Positions 35,770 through 48,837 of a DNA stretch of 64,000 nucleotides are shown in pieces; position 1 is the first letter of the stretch; each line of letters opens with the position of its first letter. The notes below the pieces were generated by a model, which did no database searches, was not told the origin of the DNA, and was given only the letters and a program-made list of their open reading frames with translations. Source of the stretch: Ascarosepion bandense. Taxonomy: Eukaryota; Mollusca; Cephalopoda; Sepiida; Sepiidae. The stretch lies in contig JBBBDQ010001028.1 in the NCBI GenBank assembly GCA_037127315.1, positions 2,718,001-2,782,000 on the forward strand. The letters run 5' to 3'. Both the position numbers and the translations under genes were made by a program.

Positions 35770-36060
35770 GATTGATTCCGGGGTTTACGTTGGCGCTCAT
35801 CTCGCGAAACATGAGGAATTTTAATAAGGCTAACAATACACTCCTCTCTAAAATCAAGTATTTTGTCAACGCGCGGCATAGAAACACTAACCTCGATGTG
35901 TGTACGTGATTTGCTAAGTATGGCAGTCCCAGCATCTCCAAGGACTGGTTATCCTGCACAGACATATCTGTTGACCTGGTGCTTGCGACCACACTACAAA
36001 AGCGCTCAATCACCTTCCTATGGTTCTTACAGAGAGGGAGTACTGACAACCAGTAAAGGA
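35770..36060 (-). pseudogene. Family B LINE RT fragment
   Basis: The minus strand encodes CKNHRKVIERF...LVFLCRALTKYLILERSVLL. It parallels 42040-41690 of the long family B copy in both protein wording and DNA. Confidence 0.6.
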
Positions 36061-36379
36061 TGAAAGTAAAACGTGTGTCCCTTTACAGACAACTGCTGTC
36101 GAAGCGAAGTCCGGACCACCGCTCCGATCTTTGTTTGTATCTCCGACCCGAACTACACTCCAGTGATGCGGACGACACCCTTCATAGACAAAATATTCTT
36201 GTGAAGTAAAAAATAAGAAATTTCTTATTTAAAATAAGGCAGCGAAAAATAAAATTTGAATTATTTTAGCTGCAATATTTTAAGTTAGAATTTCTAAGTT
36301 TTTGACTTTACTAGAATATTCTGTTCTTTTCCAGGTTTATATTCTTAAGAATATTACTTTTCATGCGCGCATTTTTCAA

Positions 36380-37285
36380 AGTGATTATAAATACATACAT
36401 CGTTGTTTGTTTCTCTGTGTCTTTAAAACCCCATATAGTGCAGTGACAGTCTCTAGTATCAAAGGGTGCAATAAGTTAGCTAAGGACTTGATGAATTTCA
36501 GCTTATTTACGAGTTCACTCGGTGAAGTATATTATGTGCAGATGTTTATAGGCATGTATAAGGTCAATTTAACAACTTTACAGGTAAACCTATTATATTT
36601 TATTTTACTTTGTGGTATATCATTTCTTTCTAAGGTGGATGTACTACCTGCCCCTGAAAAGGCCACCGGCATGTTTATTGCTGGTATTCATTTAGTCATT
36701 TTGCTTAATGAATGTTTACTGAAGGCAAGCAACTGCCGGTGACAGGTCTGTTAATAGCAGAAGCAGTTTATTTATATTTATCCACGGTAGTTTCATTGGA
36801 TTATTTGGTACATGATTGCTTAAATATTTTCAGGCTTGAGCTTAGTATGAAGTCGTGATCTGAGGTTTGGGAGTTCCGGCTTTCCTTTTCTTTCTGTTTG
36901 TCAAATAGATTTTGGGTAAATATTTGATTACTGTGCATTTCAAGATTTTGTTGGGCATGTTGTGTGCTTTTTTTAAGGGAGATAAGCTATTAAATCCTTT
37001 AAGAGTTTTTGGTGGTCGTATAGTAGATCGCTTTTATCTTTGCTTTTTAGGAGATTTTTGAAGTTGTTTTTATGATAGATTTTGTATTTTTTCTTCATTT
37101 ATTATTTAAATTCTTTTGTTGTCTAAAGAACTTTTGAAACTTGGGCCAATTAACCTGTTCTAAATGTACGAACTTCAGTATTTTTGAGTTTTACTGGTAC
37201 TCATTGTCCTGATTTTTCCCTTATTTGTTGCCATAAAAAGAGCTTTTCATGTATCTTTCCACGATTTGCCTTGCTTATAAATGAT
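36380..37285 (-). pseudogene. Family A endonuclease fragment
   Basis: The minus strand reads LLLLTDLSPAVACLQ followed by TFIKQND, with the glutamate of QETF replaced by a stop. MPINICT and LETVTALYGVLKT follow downstream. The region above 36830 is degraded ORF1. Confidence 0.6.
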
Positions 37286-37289
37286 TGGT

Positions 37290-37580
37290 TTGTTTGCTTT
37301 ACGGCACAGCAACTTCAATGACTTATTTAATGCCTACTAGATTTTTAGGAAAAATTCGTATGAATAGAAAATATATTTGTAAGAAATAAGTTTGTAGATC
37401 GGGTTTCATTGACGCATTTTTGTAAAGATGGCTTTGTCTAGAGTCAAATGTAAAGCTGGTAATATTTTTTATTTTTCTTTCAAAAGGTATATCTGATATT
37501 TTTCCAAAATGTTTTGCTTGTAATATATTTTCACAAATGTATTTCTTGTAATTTTTTTTTGTAGAGGCCAACCACTTTTA
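37290..37580 (-). mobile_element. Family A 3' UTR copy
   Basis: The plus strand reads TTTGTTTGCTTTACGGCACA, then CTTATTTAATGCCTACTAGA and AGATCGGGTTTCATTGACGC. Short 5'-truncated copy. Confidence 0.75.
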
Positions 37581-37689
37581 GTATATCATCCACATTTACA
37601 TTTTCGAACAGCACAAGCACACTATTTGCATTAAAAACTATTGTCTCGAGATAGCTAATTTTGCACATAGTCAAATATTCTTAATGGAT

Positions 37690-38600
37690 AATACTTTTTA
37701 CAGGCGTGGTACACCGTTTGAACTTCACCTGCAAATAAATTAAATGTACTAGAGAATATGGATGATGCGTCGCAGAAAGTTACAAATATGGTATATAGAA
37801 ATTACAGCAATGGAAATGCTGTAGATTAACACCTAAATTATTCAACGTAATACATTAGATCCTGCGGTTGTTTGTACCCAAGAAACATTTGTAAAAATAC
37901 ATATTAGAACTATCAAGAGAACAGCAACATTCAGGGCCTCTTGTGTAAACGTCTTTATAAATATATCCTAGAATTACATGCACCTATCGTGAACTAACTT
38001 CCACAGTCAGACCTAGATTTACCTGGCTTTTTTGAAAATATACATGCAGTAACGACTTTATCCATCATCCTAGGTAACAGAGGAGCATCCCAATAGGCTA
38101 AGGCTGACTGGGAAAATTCGTGAATTTGTCAAAACAAAAATGAAACTAAAAATTTCACACGAAACTCCGATAGTCAGAATGAAAGAATGCATCCCTGAAA
38201 ACTAATAACTAAGCAGAAGCACACACTTTTTCGGTGATGGATGTAAACAAGTAAGACTGAATAATGCAGCGCTTCAAATATTTACGTTGCCAACAACCGA
38301 CAACTTCAATATAAACTAAATAGATCAAAAGCTCGTAAACCAAAAGAAGTCAAAAAGATGTTTAACAAACTAAACTCGGTTACAAAACCAAAATGTTTGG
38401 GAAATATGAAATATCTGGCAAATATGAACGTATGCCAGTAATACATCTCTCAACAAAAAAAGATGGAAGTTAAACAAAAATAAGGCAAAAACCTGTCCAA
38501 ATTTCTAAACCAGGAAAAGACAATTCAGACGAAATTATAGACCAGTTTCTTTCAAAAGCTTTGTGTAAAACATTTGCTAGAATGGTGAAAATGTTTTAAT
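37690..38600 (+). pseudogene. LINE endonuclease fragment, plus strand
   Basis: At about 37785-37900 the plus strand reads LQQWKC, then LDPAVVCTQETFVKIH, with the metal-binding ET pair intact. At 38310-38400 a basic linker (KARKPKEVKKMFNKLN) resembles the EN-RT linker. The rest is unreadable. Confidence 0.55.
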
Positions 38601-40444
38601 TTGTTATTTGAGTCCAACACATTAATGTGGCTTTTACGAAAAAAAAGTACAATGTTTGCATGGAAAGTTTATACGAGAAACTATGTAGAAATGTGGGCTC
38701 ATACGAGATCTACATGAATTCGAACTGAAAAGTAAGCTACCAAAAATTTTCTTTCGAATAGAGCTTTTCAGGTTCGTCATTGGATCTATTCTGTCTAATC
38801 CAAAAACTCATGGAGTACAACAAGAGAGTATATAGCCAGTCACTGTTCTGTATTAAAATAGAAATTGCAAAGAACTCACTCAAGGTTTAAATGGATGAAT
38901 ATATGCCATAAAATAAAGCAATTTATATTTTTAGAAATGTTTTTCAATGGTGTGATCGGTTTAGTTTTATCCTTCTTACTTTGCTATATTTTTTAGGATG
39001 ACTCATTTTTCAAGAAATATTTATCGGTACCCTTGGCATTTGAGGCAATTACAAATAAGTTCTTGATGGTCCGACCTTTGTCGGATATCTCGGCAGAAAT
39101 TCAACAGCATTAAAGCAAACTGAACGTACAGCTTTTTAATTTGTGACAATTTCTTAAATATTGAAGGAATAGTTTAATTTATATGAATTCTCAGTAACTT
39201 AGTGATTTTTGTAATCCCCATTACAACGTAACCCAAGGCAATATACATTACTCCTGTGCTTTTCTCGAATCTCTTTCGAAATGATTTTATCTATCATAGC
39301 ATGAGAAAGAATTCCCCTTTTGGAGAGCAAGGATATTGAAAAATATTTCAATAACAAAGAAACATAACATAAAATGTTGGTAAATATTAATTCTATGAAG
39401 ACATTGCTCACTAAAAAAACCTACAGTAAAAAGTACAATTTTACAATGGCTATTTTTAATACGTAAGATGACCTTCAATAAGCTCCTTATTTTTCTTGTA
39501 CGCCTCTTACCTTGATTACATTACGAGCATCTTATCTCATTGACTCTACACAATAATACTGTAAAATGAGATATTTCCCTCACTTTGGAATTGTGCACAT
39601 TGGATTTCAATTAACATAATTTGTATTCAAAGACCTACCGCCAATGAGCTCGGCATAAATGAGGACAAAACGCCAATTTTAAAAGTCTATCAAAACCAAA
39701 TCGGATTATTTCAACTAGCAAGAGTACATTGCAGCTTCTAGCGTTGTCGGTGTAAATCTTAAAGTTTCAGATTTAATAAAAAAAAAATTTCATTTTAGAA
39801 ACTACTGTTAACTTTTCATTGGTATCTTGGAAATGAAGATTAAAACGATTAATACGTTTGTGAGTTAAAGGAAAAATGAAATTTTTTACCTAAACGGGTA
39901 CATAATCAACCCAGCCTACTCAGTGCATTTTTCTGTTTCGAGTACTCAGTGCGTTCCTTAGGATTTAGATTTTTGTCAATTTTTTTAAAAAATCCAGTGC
40001 GAAATTGGGCATAGCTGTGGGTGTCATCACAATAACCAAGACTTCCAGAAAGAGCTGATATTGCTACTCACCTGTATTCTATAAAACAACATCTGTTATA
40101 CTGTCAGATTTTGAACATCTGAAAATCTAGCAACGTACAAACGCATATATGGGCTAGGCAAGTTGTAATAAGATATTAAAAAATCTATATACCGAGCAGA
40201 GTAATCTACTGAAAAAATTAATTTTAATTATTTAGCACAGGGTAAACTTTCGTGGGTAAAACACTGATCCTGAGTTGGAAGCTCAAAGTAATGAAGATTT
40301 TTTATCAGTAATATTATGTGGAAATGTTCAATTAGCAAAGAAAAAAAATCAGCCATATCGCTTCGAAAACTTCTAAAAAATTTCATGCAAGAAATTAAAC
40401 TGGAAGTACTGTCTACATTACTAAATTATCCATGTAACTGTATA
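38600..40444. other. AT-rich stretch, nothing recognised
   Basis: Only short frames are present and no repeat family was recognised. Confidence 0.4.
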
Positions 40445-41219
40445 TTTATTTTACTTTTACAATATTGGCTCATAGCCGAAGAGGAAATGCAGTGAGGTTG
40501 GTGATCACTGACAATCCTAAGCCTAGCTAATCTGATTATTATTGTAGATTATATCATAAATGTGACACATGGCTGAATAGGTAGAGAATTGAGGCTGGTC
40601 TACACTCCTTATCCTATACATTACGAATCTGATTCATTACCTAATTTGTTTATTTACCATAAGAACACATCCATCACTTCCCAATCCTCCATAGTACCAC
40701 TTTTTCGCAGGGGGAACAAAACTCAGGACATAAAAAATTATTTTATAAGATTATATTTAAAAGTATAATAATATTAAGTGGCAGAGAGGAGATGGATAGC
40801 CCAGAACAATCTAAAATGTAACAAAACATTCAACTAAAAAGAAACAAATATTAGTAAGACCAGTCCACCCCACAAAATTCAGAGTGGCTGCTGACCAATT
40901 GGTGGAATCAAGCGGCACACTCGCTAATGAAGAGGTGAAAGGATAAAAATGAATAATGGAATGGGAAAATCAAAGAATGTCCTCGTCAAGATAAAATAAT
41001 GCGGCACAACAAACTGGTGAGGTTGGGAATCTCTAGATTTATCATAACGAAAGAACCTAGCTGATAACAGGCTAGGAACAACACTTATTCACATTTACTA
41101 AGTACACAAGGAAAGTTTAACTTAACAATAGAGGCGTTAATAGAAAACCGCCTCGTTGTGATAAAAGAGATTAAAAAAGTAAATCAAAGACTGGCCCCAT
41201 TCACACAATAGTTACTCAC

Positions 41220-41644
41220 CTTTTGCAAAAATCTATTGACATCAGATGTGATCTTCATCTTGAGCTGATGCCCAGCTGATAAGAATACCACTCATAGTGC
41301 AATATTCCCACCATTCTCGACGTCTAAATCACCATTCTTGCTACGGCTAGATATGTGAGAAACACCATCCATTTACCCCTAAAATATGGGGTTGACACAT
41401 TATCATACGCGTACGCGAAATCGATGGACACGAGCTGTTCTGAAGCAACACAAGCATTCAACTTCCCGACATGGTTCCAGAAGGGACACATTTGACGACA
41501 ATGGTAGAAGACGTGTGCAGCTATTTCCTCTAAGATAAGGTCACACTGATGATAGTCGAGTAAATCCGCCCCACCCCATCTGAAGAACTTGTTATTGAGA
41601 CTCCAAGGAGTGAAACTCAGTTCCCGACAAGCTGCGCCGTTCAC
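41220..41644 (-). pseudogene. Family B ORF2 C-terminal zinc region
   Basis: An open frame of 107 codons reads LLDYHQCDLILEEIAAHVFY, HCRQMCPFWNHVGKLNA and VFLTYLAVARMVI. Cys34, His44, His48 or His49 and nearby cysteines form a putative zinc-binding site. The C-terminal basic part (HQLKMKITSDVNRFLQKVSN) follows in another frame down to about 41220. The wording matches Tx1-like proteins described in vertebrates and invertebrates. Confidence 0.8.
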
Positions 41645-41689
41645 AGGGGAGATCCTTCGTCGTAACCCCCTCCACGAATAAACAATACT

Positions 41690-42480
41690 AGATACTAGTG
41701 CCTCCTTGACCGAGAAAGGTCAGTAAAATGAGCAATGGTCCGCTAGGCCTCTCGACACTGTCTAAAGATTTTGATTTTTTCCGGGGCCTGCGACGGCGCT
41801 CGGCCCGAGAAACGGGAGGAGTGATGGTAGTGCTAGTGAAGGCTTTCCTAACACTCCTCTCCATAATCGAATTCTCTTTCAAAGCGCAACATAGGAAAAC
41901 CAACCTCGGGGGGGGGGGGCATGTCGTTGACTAGATGCATGCGTCCAACTTACAAGAGTGTGGAGAGCATACAATCGTCTTCCTATGGGATTTAAACAGA
42001 GAGGATACTGACCAGGGATACCGATTCCGTATAGAGCTGGACTGCATGCACTGTCCCTTAGTCGGCAATAGAAAGGCTCTGATGCCAAAGCATAATGTAG
42101 GGGAGACAGAGAACAGCATTGGCGAACCGACTGAAATCGGCTCAAAAGGAGGCTGATCAACTTGCAGAAATCTGCTTTGAATCCGGCGGTTTTGAGAACA
42201 GCAACCACATGCCTATGTTTGATCTTACCAAATGACTTGGACTAATCTAAATTAATCAACGCAGCGTGCTCGTCGCCATTTACCCTTTTTATGATCGTGT
42301 GGATCAGATGCAGATTGCTCTGAATTGTTCGGCCCTTCACAGCACAAGTATGCTTGGGTCAAAACAGAATCTCGGCAATCGATTGCAAACGCTTCGTCAG
42401 GATCTTGGCCCAAATCTTTAACACTGCGTTTAGCAGAGTTATGGGCCTCTAATCGTGTAAGTCTTTTTCAACTACGTGAT
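41690..42480 (-). pseudogene. Family B reverse transcriptase remnant
   Basis: Minus-strand pieces read RPITLLNAVLKIWAKILTKR, CAVKGRTIQSNLHLIHTI (template-handling segment), VLKTAGFKADFCKLISLLL, and CCSLSPLHYALASEPFYCRL. In the last of these, the usual RQGCPLSPLL of RT motif B is changed to RQCCSLSPLH. The YADD box was not found intact. Inactive. Confidence 0.8.
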
Positions 42481-43093
42481 TACAGTCGGAACCCGTTTTT
42501 GAACATCACCGTCAAAATCGGCACAAAAATGTGGGACAGCCTCATCTACATTTTATAGGGTAAACAATTAAATCCCATTGCTGACCTTTTCAGTACCAAG
42601 TGAACTTTGCCTTCCATAATGTCACCCTCGTAGCTAGCTGCTCAGTCGGTGCAAGCCTCAAAATGTCACATATACAGAGTACGCACCTCCGAGGTTTTGA
42701 TATCCCGAATGTATTGATCACCACCTTAACGGATTTCTTCATTACATAATTCTACATCACGGCTTCGTTAGTAATTTGGTTTAATCTATGCTAAATGATC
42801 TGACCCTGAAAGTGCTTTCTAGCCTTATGCTCCAAGCAGTGTCTAGCTAATGCTAACTGCAGGAGATCCCCTAGCCTTCACCCGGTACAGACTATCCTTA
42901 AGCGTCTTTATCTTGTTAGACTTTGCTAGTGCGTGACCTCGGTTATAGTCGAGGGTAAAAGACAATGTTTTCCTTAAGCTTCTCCCACTACTTATTCTTA
43001 AGAAACACCCTGAACTTCCAGTGTCCATCCATTCTAGGTCTAGAATCTAAAGCCATCCGGGCACAGACTAGACTGTGATCCGAATAGCTTCAC

Positions 43094-43399
43094 GAGATTT
43101 ATTATGCAAAATACATAATTTTGGCACAAGACCAGTTTTTTTTAGGTTGGGACAAAAACTGAGCCTGATCATCAATAACTATCCTATACCTAGCTAATCC
43201 GACTTACGGCCCAATCACCCTTTACAATTTTCCAATCACCATAAGGACCCATCTATCATTAATCAATCTACCATACACCATAATACCTCATACATTCAGG
43301 GAACCTAAACAGTACACAATCCTCACATGAATTTTAAAAAATTTCTTTATATACAATATGCGTATAAAAATATATAAACATTTATACGATATGCAATGA
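43094..43399 (-). mobile_element. Nested family B 3'-end insertion with 17-bp TSD
   Basis: This 306-bp segment matches the family B 3' UTR (TTTTGGCACAAGACCAG, GCTAATCCGACTTACGGCCC, CATAAGGACCCATCTATCAT). It is flanked by perfect copies of GATCCGAATAGCTTCAC at 43077-43093 and 43400-43416. It is therefore a 5'-truncated family B copy that inserted into an older family B copy by target-primed reverse transcription. Confidence 0.9.
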
Positions 43400-43429
43400 G
43401 ATCCGAATAGCTTCACTAGTGGAACAAAA

Positions 43430-43840
43430 TTTGATCGACCCTTCTCCTTAACATACTATTCAGGAAGTTAAGCACCTGAGTAGACAGCACATTAAGGGCC
43501 CAAGTCTACATCTTTCACTCCCAAGGTTGATCAACCCGGTATCTATCAACGGGACTAAACTTGCCAGTTAGATCAACCACGTTACGATTGCCCAAACTCC
43601 TGCTAGGACCCAACCCCATATCTATTTTGTGGTCCATGATAGCATTCCAATCCCCCCACTAAAACTAAGCGCGAAGAATCCACTAGGAACGACCCCATCT
43701 CACGGTAAAAGAATACATGTTCCATGTACTCGTTGGGCGCATTAACCGCAACGATCCGAAATGAACTACTATTCACGGTAATATCGGCTACAATCAATTG
43801 CCTCCAAACCAACATGGATAAGGAACACCCTCACACCCAG
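43430..43840 (-). pseudogene. Family B endonuclease remnant
   Basis: A 70-codon frame (43815-43603) reads LIVADITVNSSSFRIVAVNA, PNEYMEHVFFYREMG and SRLVLVGGLECYHGPQ. This is the middle of an APE-type endonuclease, where the usual GDWN is changed to GGLE, removing the catalytic Asp/Asn pair. Confidence 0.75.
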
Positions 43841-44285
43841 GTTACATTTAACCAAAACGAAATACCTCTGATCTGCTGGTCACCGTATGCTGAATAGACA
43901 ATAAAGCCGCTAGACAATACACAAGCATCAGTTGATTACGAAGCAGGCGAGCAGATTTACCCTGATCTCTTAAGCCGTTTTCATTCAAACTCGCTTGTTG
44001 GTCTCCATTTCTCAAGTAAGATCCTTACGCGCATACTAGTCAGAAAAATGCAGGATCAGGACCAGTGATGAAATGTCTAAGGCCACCAATATCCAGATCA
44101 AACGTAATCTGTTCGTCAGTGGTAAAGGTTAGTTTGAGGCCCTATATAGCAAGGGATGGAGCAGATGAAGATCAGGAGACTGTGTCATCCGGATCTTCGT
44201 AAAAATCTTTAGCAGCGTTTATGAACTGCAATGAACCTAGAAGCGTTGCTAAAATTCCTCTGTTCATCGACTTAAACAAAGGTAT

Positions 44286-45130
44286 CTAGGGAGCCTTTCT
44301 TTGCAGGGAAATATCCCTCTCAAGTGCCTGTCTGTCCATTTTGCGTATGTGCACCCTTGGGGAAAAGTTTTTCCTTCTATTTTGGGATGTATTGGGGAAA
44401 GGGGATGACGAAACCGCGGTAGATGTGAGGAAGCCCCTCGGCTTACTAGAGTTATCGTTTCGCTCTGGCAAAGCAGGAACGGATTGAGACTTGGCTTGAC
44501 CCATGTTTCGTTCTGTCCTGTTTCATGCGGCCTTCTTTAGTTTTGGAGCTTCGAGTTGTTCATTCTCTTCCCTCACTCTCTTCAATTAGGATGATCGAGG
44601 TGGATGTATTTCCTCCACCTTCATGTGGTGATGTTGCCTTTTCGGCATCTGCTGCTTTTTTACCTGCTAGCTGCTGATAGTTTTTCTGCTGATTCTTCGG
44701 GTGTTCTTCCTGCTGCTGGAGAGGATGGGTAGCTTTCTCCCGTCGCCTCCTCATTACCACCTGCTATTCATCTCCAGTTTCCGCTGGCCGGAGATGAGGT
44801 GCTGAGTTTACTTACTTCCGTCCGTCTCCTCCTCGCAGACTTCTTTCATTCTAGATTTCTGCTGGCCGGGGCAGAAATTGCTAGGTTAGACATATACCCC
44901 GCGACCAGCAGTAAGGTTGGCGATTCTTCATGACCACCAGAATCCTCTTGTCCTGGTAGATCAATACGCCGGATTATGTCCAAGAAGTCCCTGATGGTAA
45001 CGTCCACTTTACTAATTATTGAAGAGATATCCCCGATGCATCAATAGCTGGCAAAAGCCCCCAATCATTCCTCCGTGATGTCAGCAGCAACCCTATACAC
45101 AATGAATCTTGTCTTGCGTGTTCCAAGATA
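44286..45130 (-). pseudogene. Family B ORF1 remnant
   Basis: At 45130-44940 the minus strand reads GTRKTRFIVYRVAADITEE, then SKVDVTIRDFLDIIRRIDLP, which looks like an RRM-type fold as found in L1/Tx1 ORF1 proteins. Glutamine- and lysine-rich frames follow (44760-44560 and 44504-44286). No zinc knuckle was identified. Assignment rests on position before the EN and on this partial similarity. Confidence 0.5.
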
Positions 45131-45132
45131 TA

Positions 45133-45161
45133 CACTCCTGATCAAAAATTTAAGACCACTT
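45133..45161 (+). repeat. Tc1/mariner-like terminal repeat, solitary
   Basis: CACTCCTGATCAAAAATTTA followed by AGACCACTT, preceded by TA, looks like the terminal inverted repeat of Tc1-like transposons. No opposite end and no transposase were found nearby. Confidence 0.45.
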
Positions 45162-45719
45162 AAAAATCTTTAAAAATATTTTTTAACAATTAACATCCAA
45201 GTTTTTATATCGGTACTTAGCAGGGAAATAGTTTTTTTTTTTGCGACAGTATTCAACAGTTCGGGAATGGTTAGAAACATATCTCCCTTCAGAAATGGTT
45301 AAATGTTTCCCCTCTGTTTGTTATAGTAGCTCACCCCGTTTTTGTTTTGTGTTACCGATCTAAGCCGCTTTGTTTAAGCTAGGTTCTTTCACTTGCTCTT
45401 ATTTTAGGGGCCATGGTAGTCGGCATTCCTGAAAATTTGACCAATGAAAATAAACTCAAAATATAACAGATGAAAACTGCACCGGAGAAGTGGAGAAGAA
45501 CACGTATAAAAGAGAAAACAGTTAAAAATAAAATTAAACTTACAATCAAAAATCAAAGCTACATTCAAAGCTAAAACCAGTTACAGAAAATACAAAACGA
45601 AAAACACTTTAAAGATAAAATAACAAAAAAGCAAACTAGAAAAATGTTTACAATTAGACAAAATAAACAAAAATGAAACTTGCCGAAAGATCGTCCAACA
45701 ACTGCAATTACTTAAAACA

Positions 45720-45935
45720 ATTTCACAACAGTCGAAGAATGAAGCCTGTCATGGGCTCTAAAAGCTGCATAAAATTCTACTAAGAATATCTAATCTGATT
45801 CGCGACCCATTCATTAGTTACAATTTAATCATTCCTTGCAAGAACACACCCCTCTTTACCAAATCATACATTTACAAAAATACGACATATTCACGGGGGG
45901 GGGGATTAACTAAAATCTCATTTTTATTTTTACAA
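45720..45935 (-). mobile_element. Family B 3' UTR fragment
   Basis: Shares TCTAATCTGATTCGCGACCC and AAGAACACACC with the copies at 33.5, 40.6 and 43.2 kb. It is followed by a run of ten G. Confidence 0.65.
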
Positions 45936-45989
45936 AAATATACAGAATTATGCGTTATGAGTAGGATAGGTATGATTATTTATTACAAC

Positions 45990-46440
45990 AGGAAATTACA
46001 ATTTTGGCACGAGGGCAAAAAGGAAGCGGGGAGTAGCTGGTCTACGATATCTTAAACCTGGATAATCAAATTTACAACCCATCCTCCATTACAATTACTC
46101 ATTGACTACAAGAACTCACCCACTGTCATTTGATCTAACCTATTACATATTACAGAGGTCATACTAAAATACCCGTGGTATAAAAATTTTATATGTAAAA
46201 AATGGCTCTTTTTCTTACAAAAAATAATTAAAAATATATGAAATAAAATGAGATGGATATGAACCCAAAAACGAAAATAAATTATAACAAAATATTCAAA
46301 CTTAAACACTATTAGCAGGAGCCGTCCACCCCACAGAAAAATGAGTGGATACTGTATTCTGCCGATGGATAAAATCAAGACGCTTACTAAAGCCGAGAAA
46401 ACAAAATACTTATCCATAAAACTAATCGTGGTGCCATGCA
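45990..46440 (-). mobile_element. Family B 3' UTR fragment
   Basis: The plus strand reads ATTACAATTTTGGCACGAGG, AAATTTACAACCCATCCTCC and GTCCACCCCACAGAAAA. The last two blocks also occur at 40.6-40.9 kb, so this copy extends further into the UTR than the nested one. The 111-codon frame here (46441-46106) is not supported by any motif. Confidence 0.7.
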
Positions 46441-48800
46441 TAAGTATGGCATTTAAATATTTTGGATTATAACGCGTTGCATTCCCATAAATTACAGGGT
46501 ATTTCGCAGTTGAGATAATGGTAATCCACCTCTTTAACTAAATATTCAAACCAAACCAAGGCCTTCATAAAAACCCCGTTCGTGCTCAGGTCGAACGTTT
46601 ATCACTATGTTGGATTACTCTGCCGTTCCGAGAGCAGAGGAAATAGTCTGAACTTCGATTTCATAGACAGAGTAATTAGCAAAACTTATGAAGCTGATTA
46701 AATCAAAGCCCGTAGATTTAACTAGTATGTAAGAGCAGCGCGTTGTAATCGTCTTCATGACCCCCACTCTTTACTGCTACCCATTTTAATATTGCATTCT
46801 AATCGGACTAAGTTTATTTTTATAACAACGGGAGTAATTTACCTACCAATCTGATCGCGCTGACGTCACTGATCGCGTAAACTGTAATGAAAGTAAACCT
46901 TCAAAACACACTGTCCAGCCCTAATACTGTTATCACTAATTTTTCCTCTACAGCCTGACAGTATTCTGGAAAAACTCTTATAACAAAATGTTTTTTTACA
47001 GCTGGTTAAATTTTTACGCCAAAAATGTGACTTCACATGGACTTTCGCTGTTTGTTTTTGTTTGTCACTCACAAATTTCGTCTAGTCTTAAATAAGTCTT
47101 ACGCTTTAGATAAAGTACGTGAAAATAGCTGTTTAGCCATACCAGCTCTTAATAATTCAGATTTCTTTCAATAGTATTTATTAAAATAACAGCCAAAATG
47201 GCAGAAAACACTTGGAAATTAAATATTGCTGACCTCTTATATAAGCTTTTTTTTCTACTTTTCTAGTACGCCTTTAGTTGCATTGTTGCTGCTAGTATAA
47301 TATACTACTGAACGCTGCAAATGTATTTTGTGTTACGCTTTGAATTTCTTTAAGGTGCTGCTCATTATGTTTTTGTTTTTTTTGTTTTTTTTCTCTAACG
47401 CTGTTTTGAAACTGATTCTGAAAGTTCTCATCTCTAGCTGCATATTTTCTCGAGAAAGACCAATAACTAAAATTGGGAATGTCATGCTAGAAAACACATC
47501 TAGATGTTGGTTTGTCTGTCTATATGTGTCAAATATTCACTCGTTAATGAGTGTATTGGGATTCCAATGATTATGAACCCTCTTTCACTGATGTCTTGTT
47601 TACCACAGGGTCCTTTAACATGGGTTGTTGGTCCAGAATGGGAGGAAGATCTCAGCTTTCCTAATCCTGTAATTTTTCTGTATATCCCTAAGTTAATATA
47701 TTCCGTATTGACAAATATACGCCATATTGACTTGTGAGTAACTTGGTCTATTTAAGTAATGGTTGAATATTGCGAGGTTTGTGGCTTAATTTCAAATTTT
47801 TCCTGAATTTGAGCATATTCATTTAAAACCTTAACGCAAACATTCTGATTTAATCTTATCCAAAATTTGTACCTGAAAATTCCTTTCTCTTATCGCCTGT
47901 TTATTGTCGTAAACTACGTATAAATAATCTGCTCTGCTTATTCCTAGTGCTCTTAGTTGGTGTAGTGAGTCTTAAACAAAGGAATGTTTTCGGTTACATT
48001 ATGAAGATTTTAGAAGTCTTGTTCGAAAGCAGAAAATATAAACTGTTTCATATTTACTCGACGCTTCTAGCGAAATCCACCTAGTACCCTCACCAAGGGT
48101 TGTGACGAAAGCTTTTTTTTGTTTGCGAAGCGTCTTAGACATTATACTGTATCTTTACAGTCAGTTGTCCATTGTGCGCCAATTGGGTATTCGAAAAATG
48201 TTGTCTAAATTTCTCAAAGCAAATGGCGTCGTACTTAATCACATGAAATGACTTTCCATCGCTTCCTTATTGTAATGACCAATTTAAAACTTACCTTTCA
48301 CTTGTCCCACTCAATAATTATCCCGTGTTATGTCTTTATAAGTATCTTTGGCTAGACTGTCAGAATTACCAGCTCACGAATACTGGATTCTGCTGTCTCT
48401 TCGTTTAAATTCACATTCTTTAACTTGGCGTCCATTTGTTTTGAATGACCCCGAGCTTTAAATTGAGACGCTGTTTATCTGAGGATTTTCTATTGATAAA
48501 ATCTGATACAAAACAATGTTATTTTTAATTGTAACTTGTGTACACAGACCTATATCAAATCAAAAGTAAAAATGAGATCTGAATTAAATGTCAAAATCTT
48601 AACAGACTTTATGGTTTTCTCTTGAAATAAAATTAGTATTACGTCCTCGAATTAAAAGATTCTGATTTGGTTAAATGTTTTAAGCTTCCTTTTATACTCA
48701 CCGCATCGTTTACACATGACTTTATTTTTTATTAATTTCTCTTAAAGAATTAATTGCTTCGGATATTTTATATGTAACTAAATAAAACAAAAATGTGCAG
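46441..48800. other. AT-rich stretch, nothing recognised
   Basis: Short frames only. 46560-46680 has slightly higher GC but no match to the families seen elsewhere. Confidence 0.35.
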
Positions 48801-48837
48801 CAGTTACATTATTTACGGATGTACCTGTTTAGCAGAT

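Larger units (their letters stand above)
40445..45130 (-). mobile_element. Family B (Tx1-like) LINE, near-complete decayed copy
   Basis: Minus-strand order is ORF1 region (45130-44286), EN (about 43840-43430), a nested insertion (43399-43094), the post-EN linker (43093-42700), RT (about 42480-41690), C-terminal zinc region (41644-41220) and 3' UTR (41200-40445). All parts are present in order, so this is the type copy for the family here. Every reading frame is broken. Tx1-group elements elsewhere often insert at specific targets; no target could be recognised here. Confidence 0.8.

Noticed and set aside
46106..46441. 111-codon hydrophobic frame, possible membrane protein
   Set aside because: It lies in the family B 3' UTR and its hydrophobicity follows from T-rich composition on that strand.
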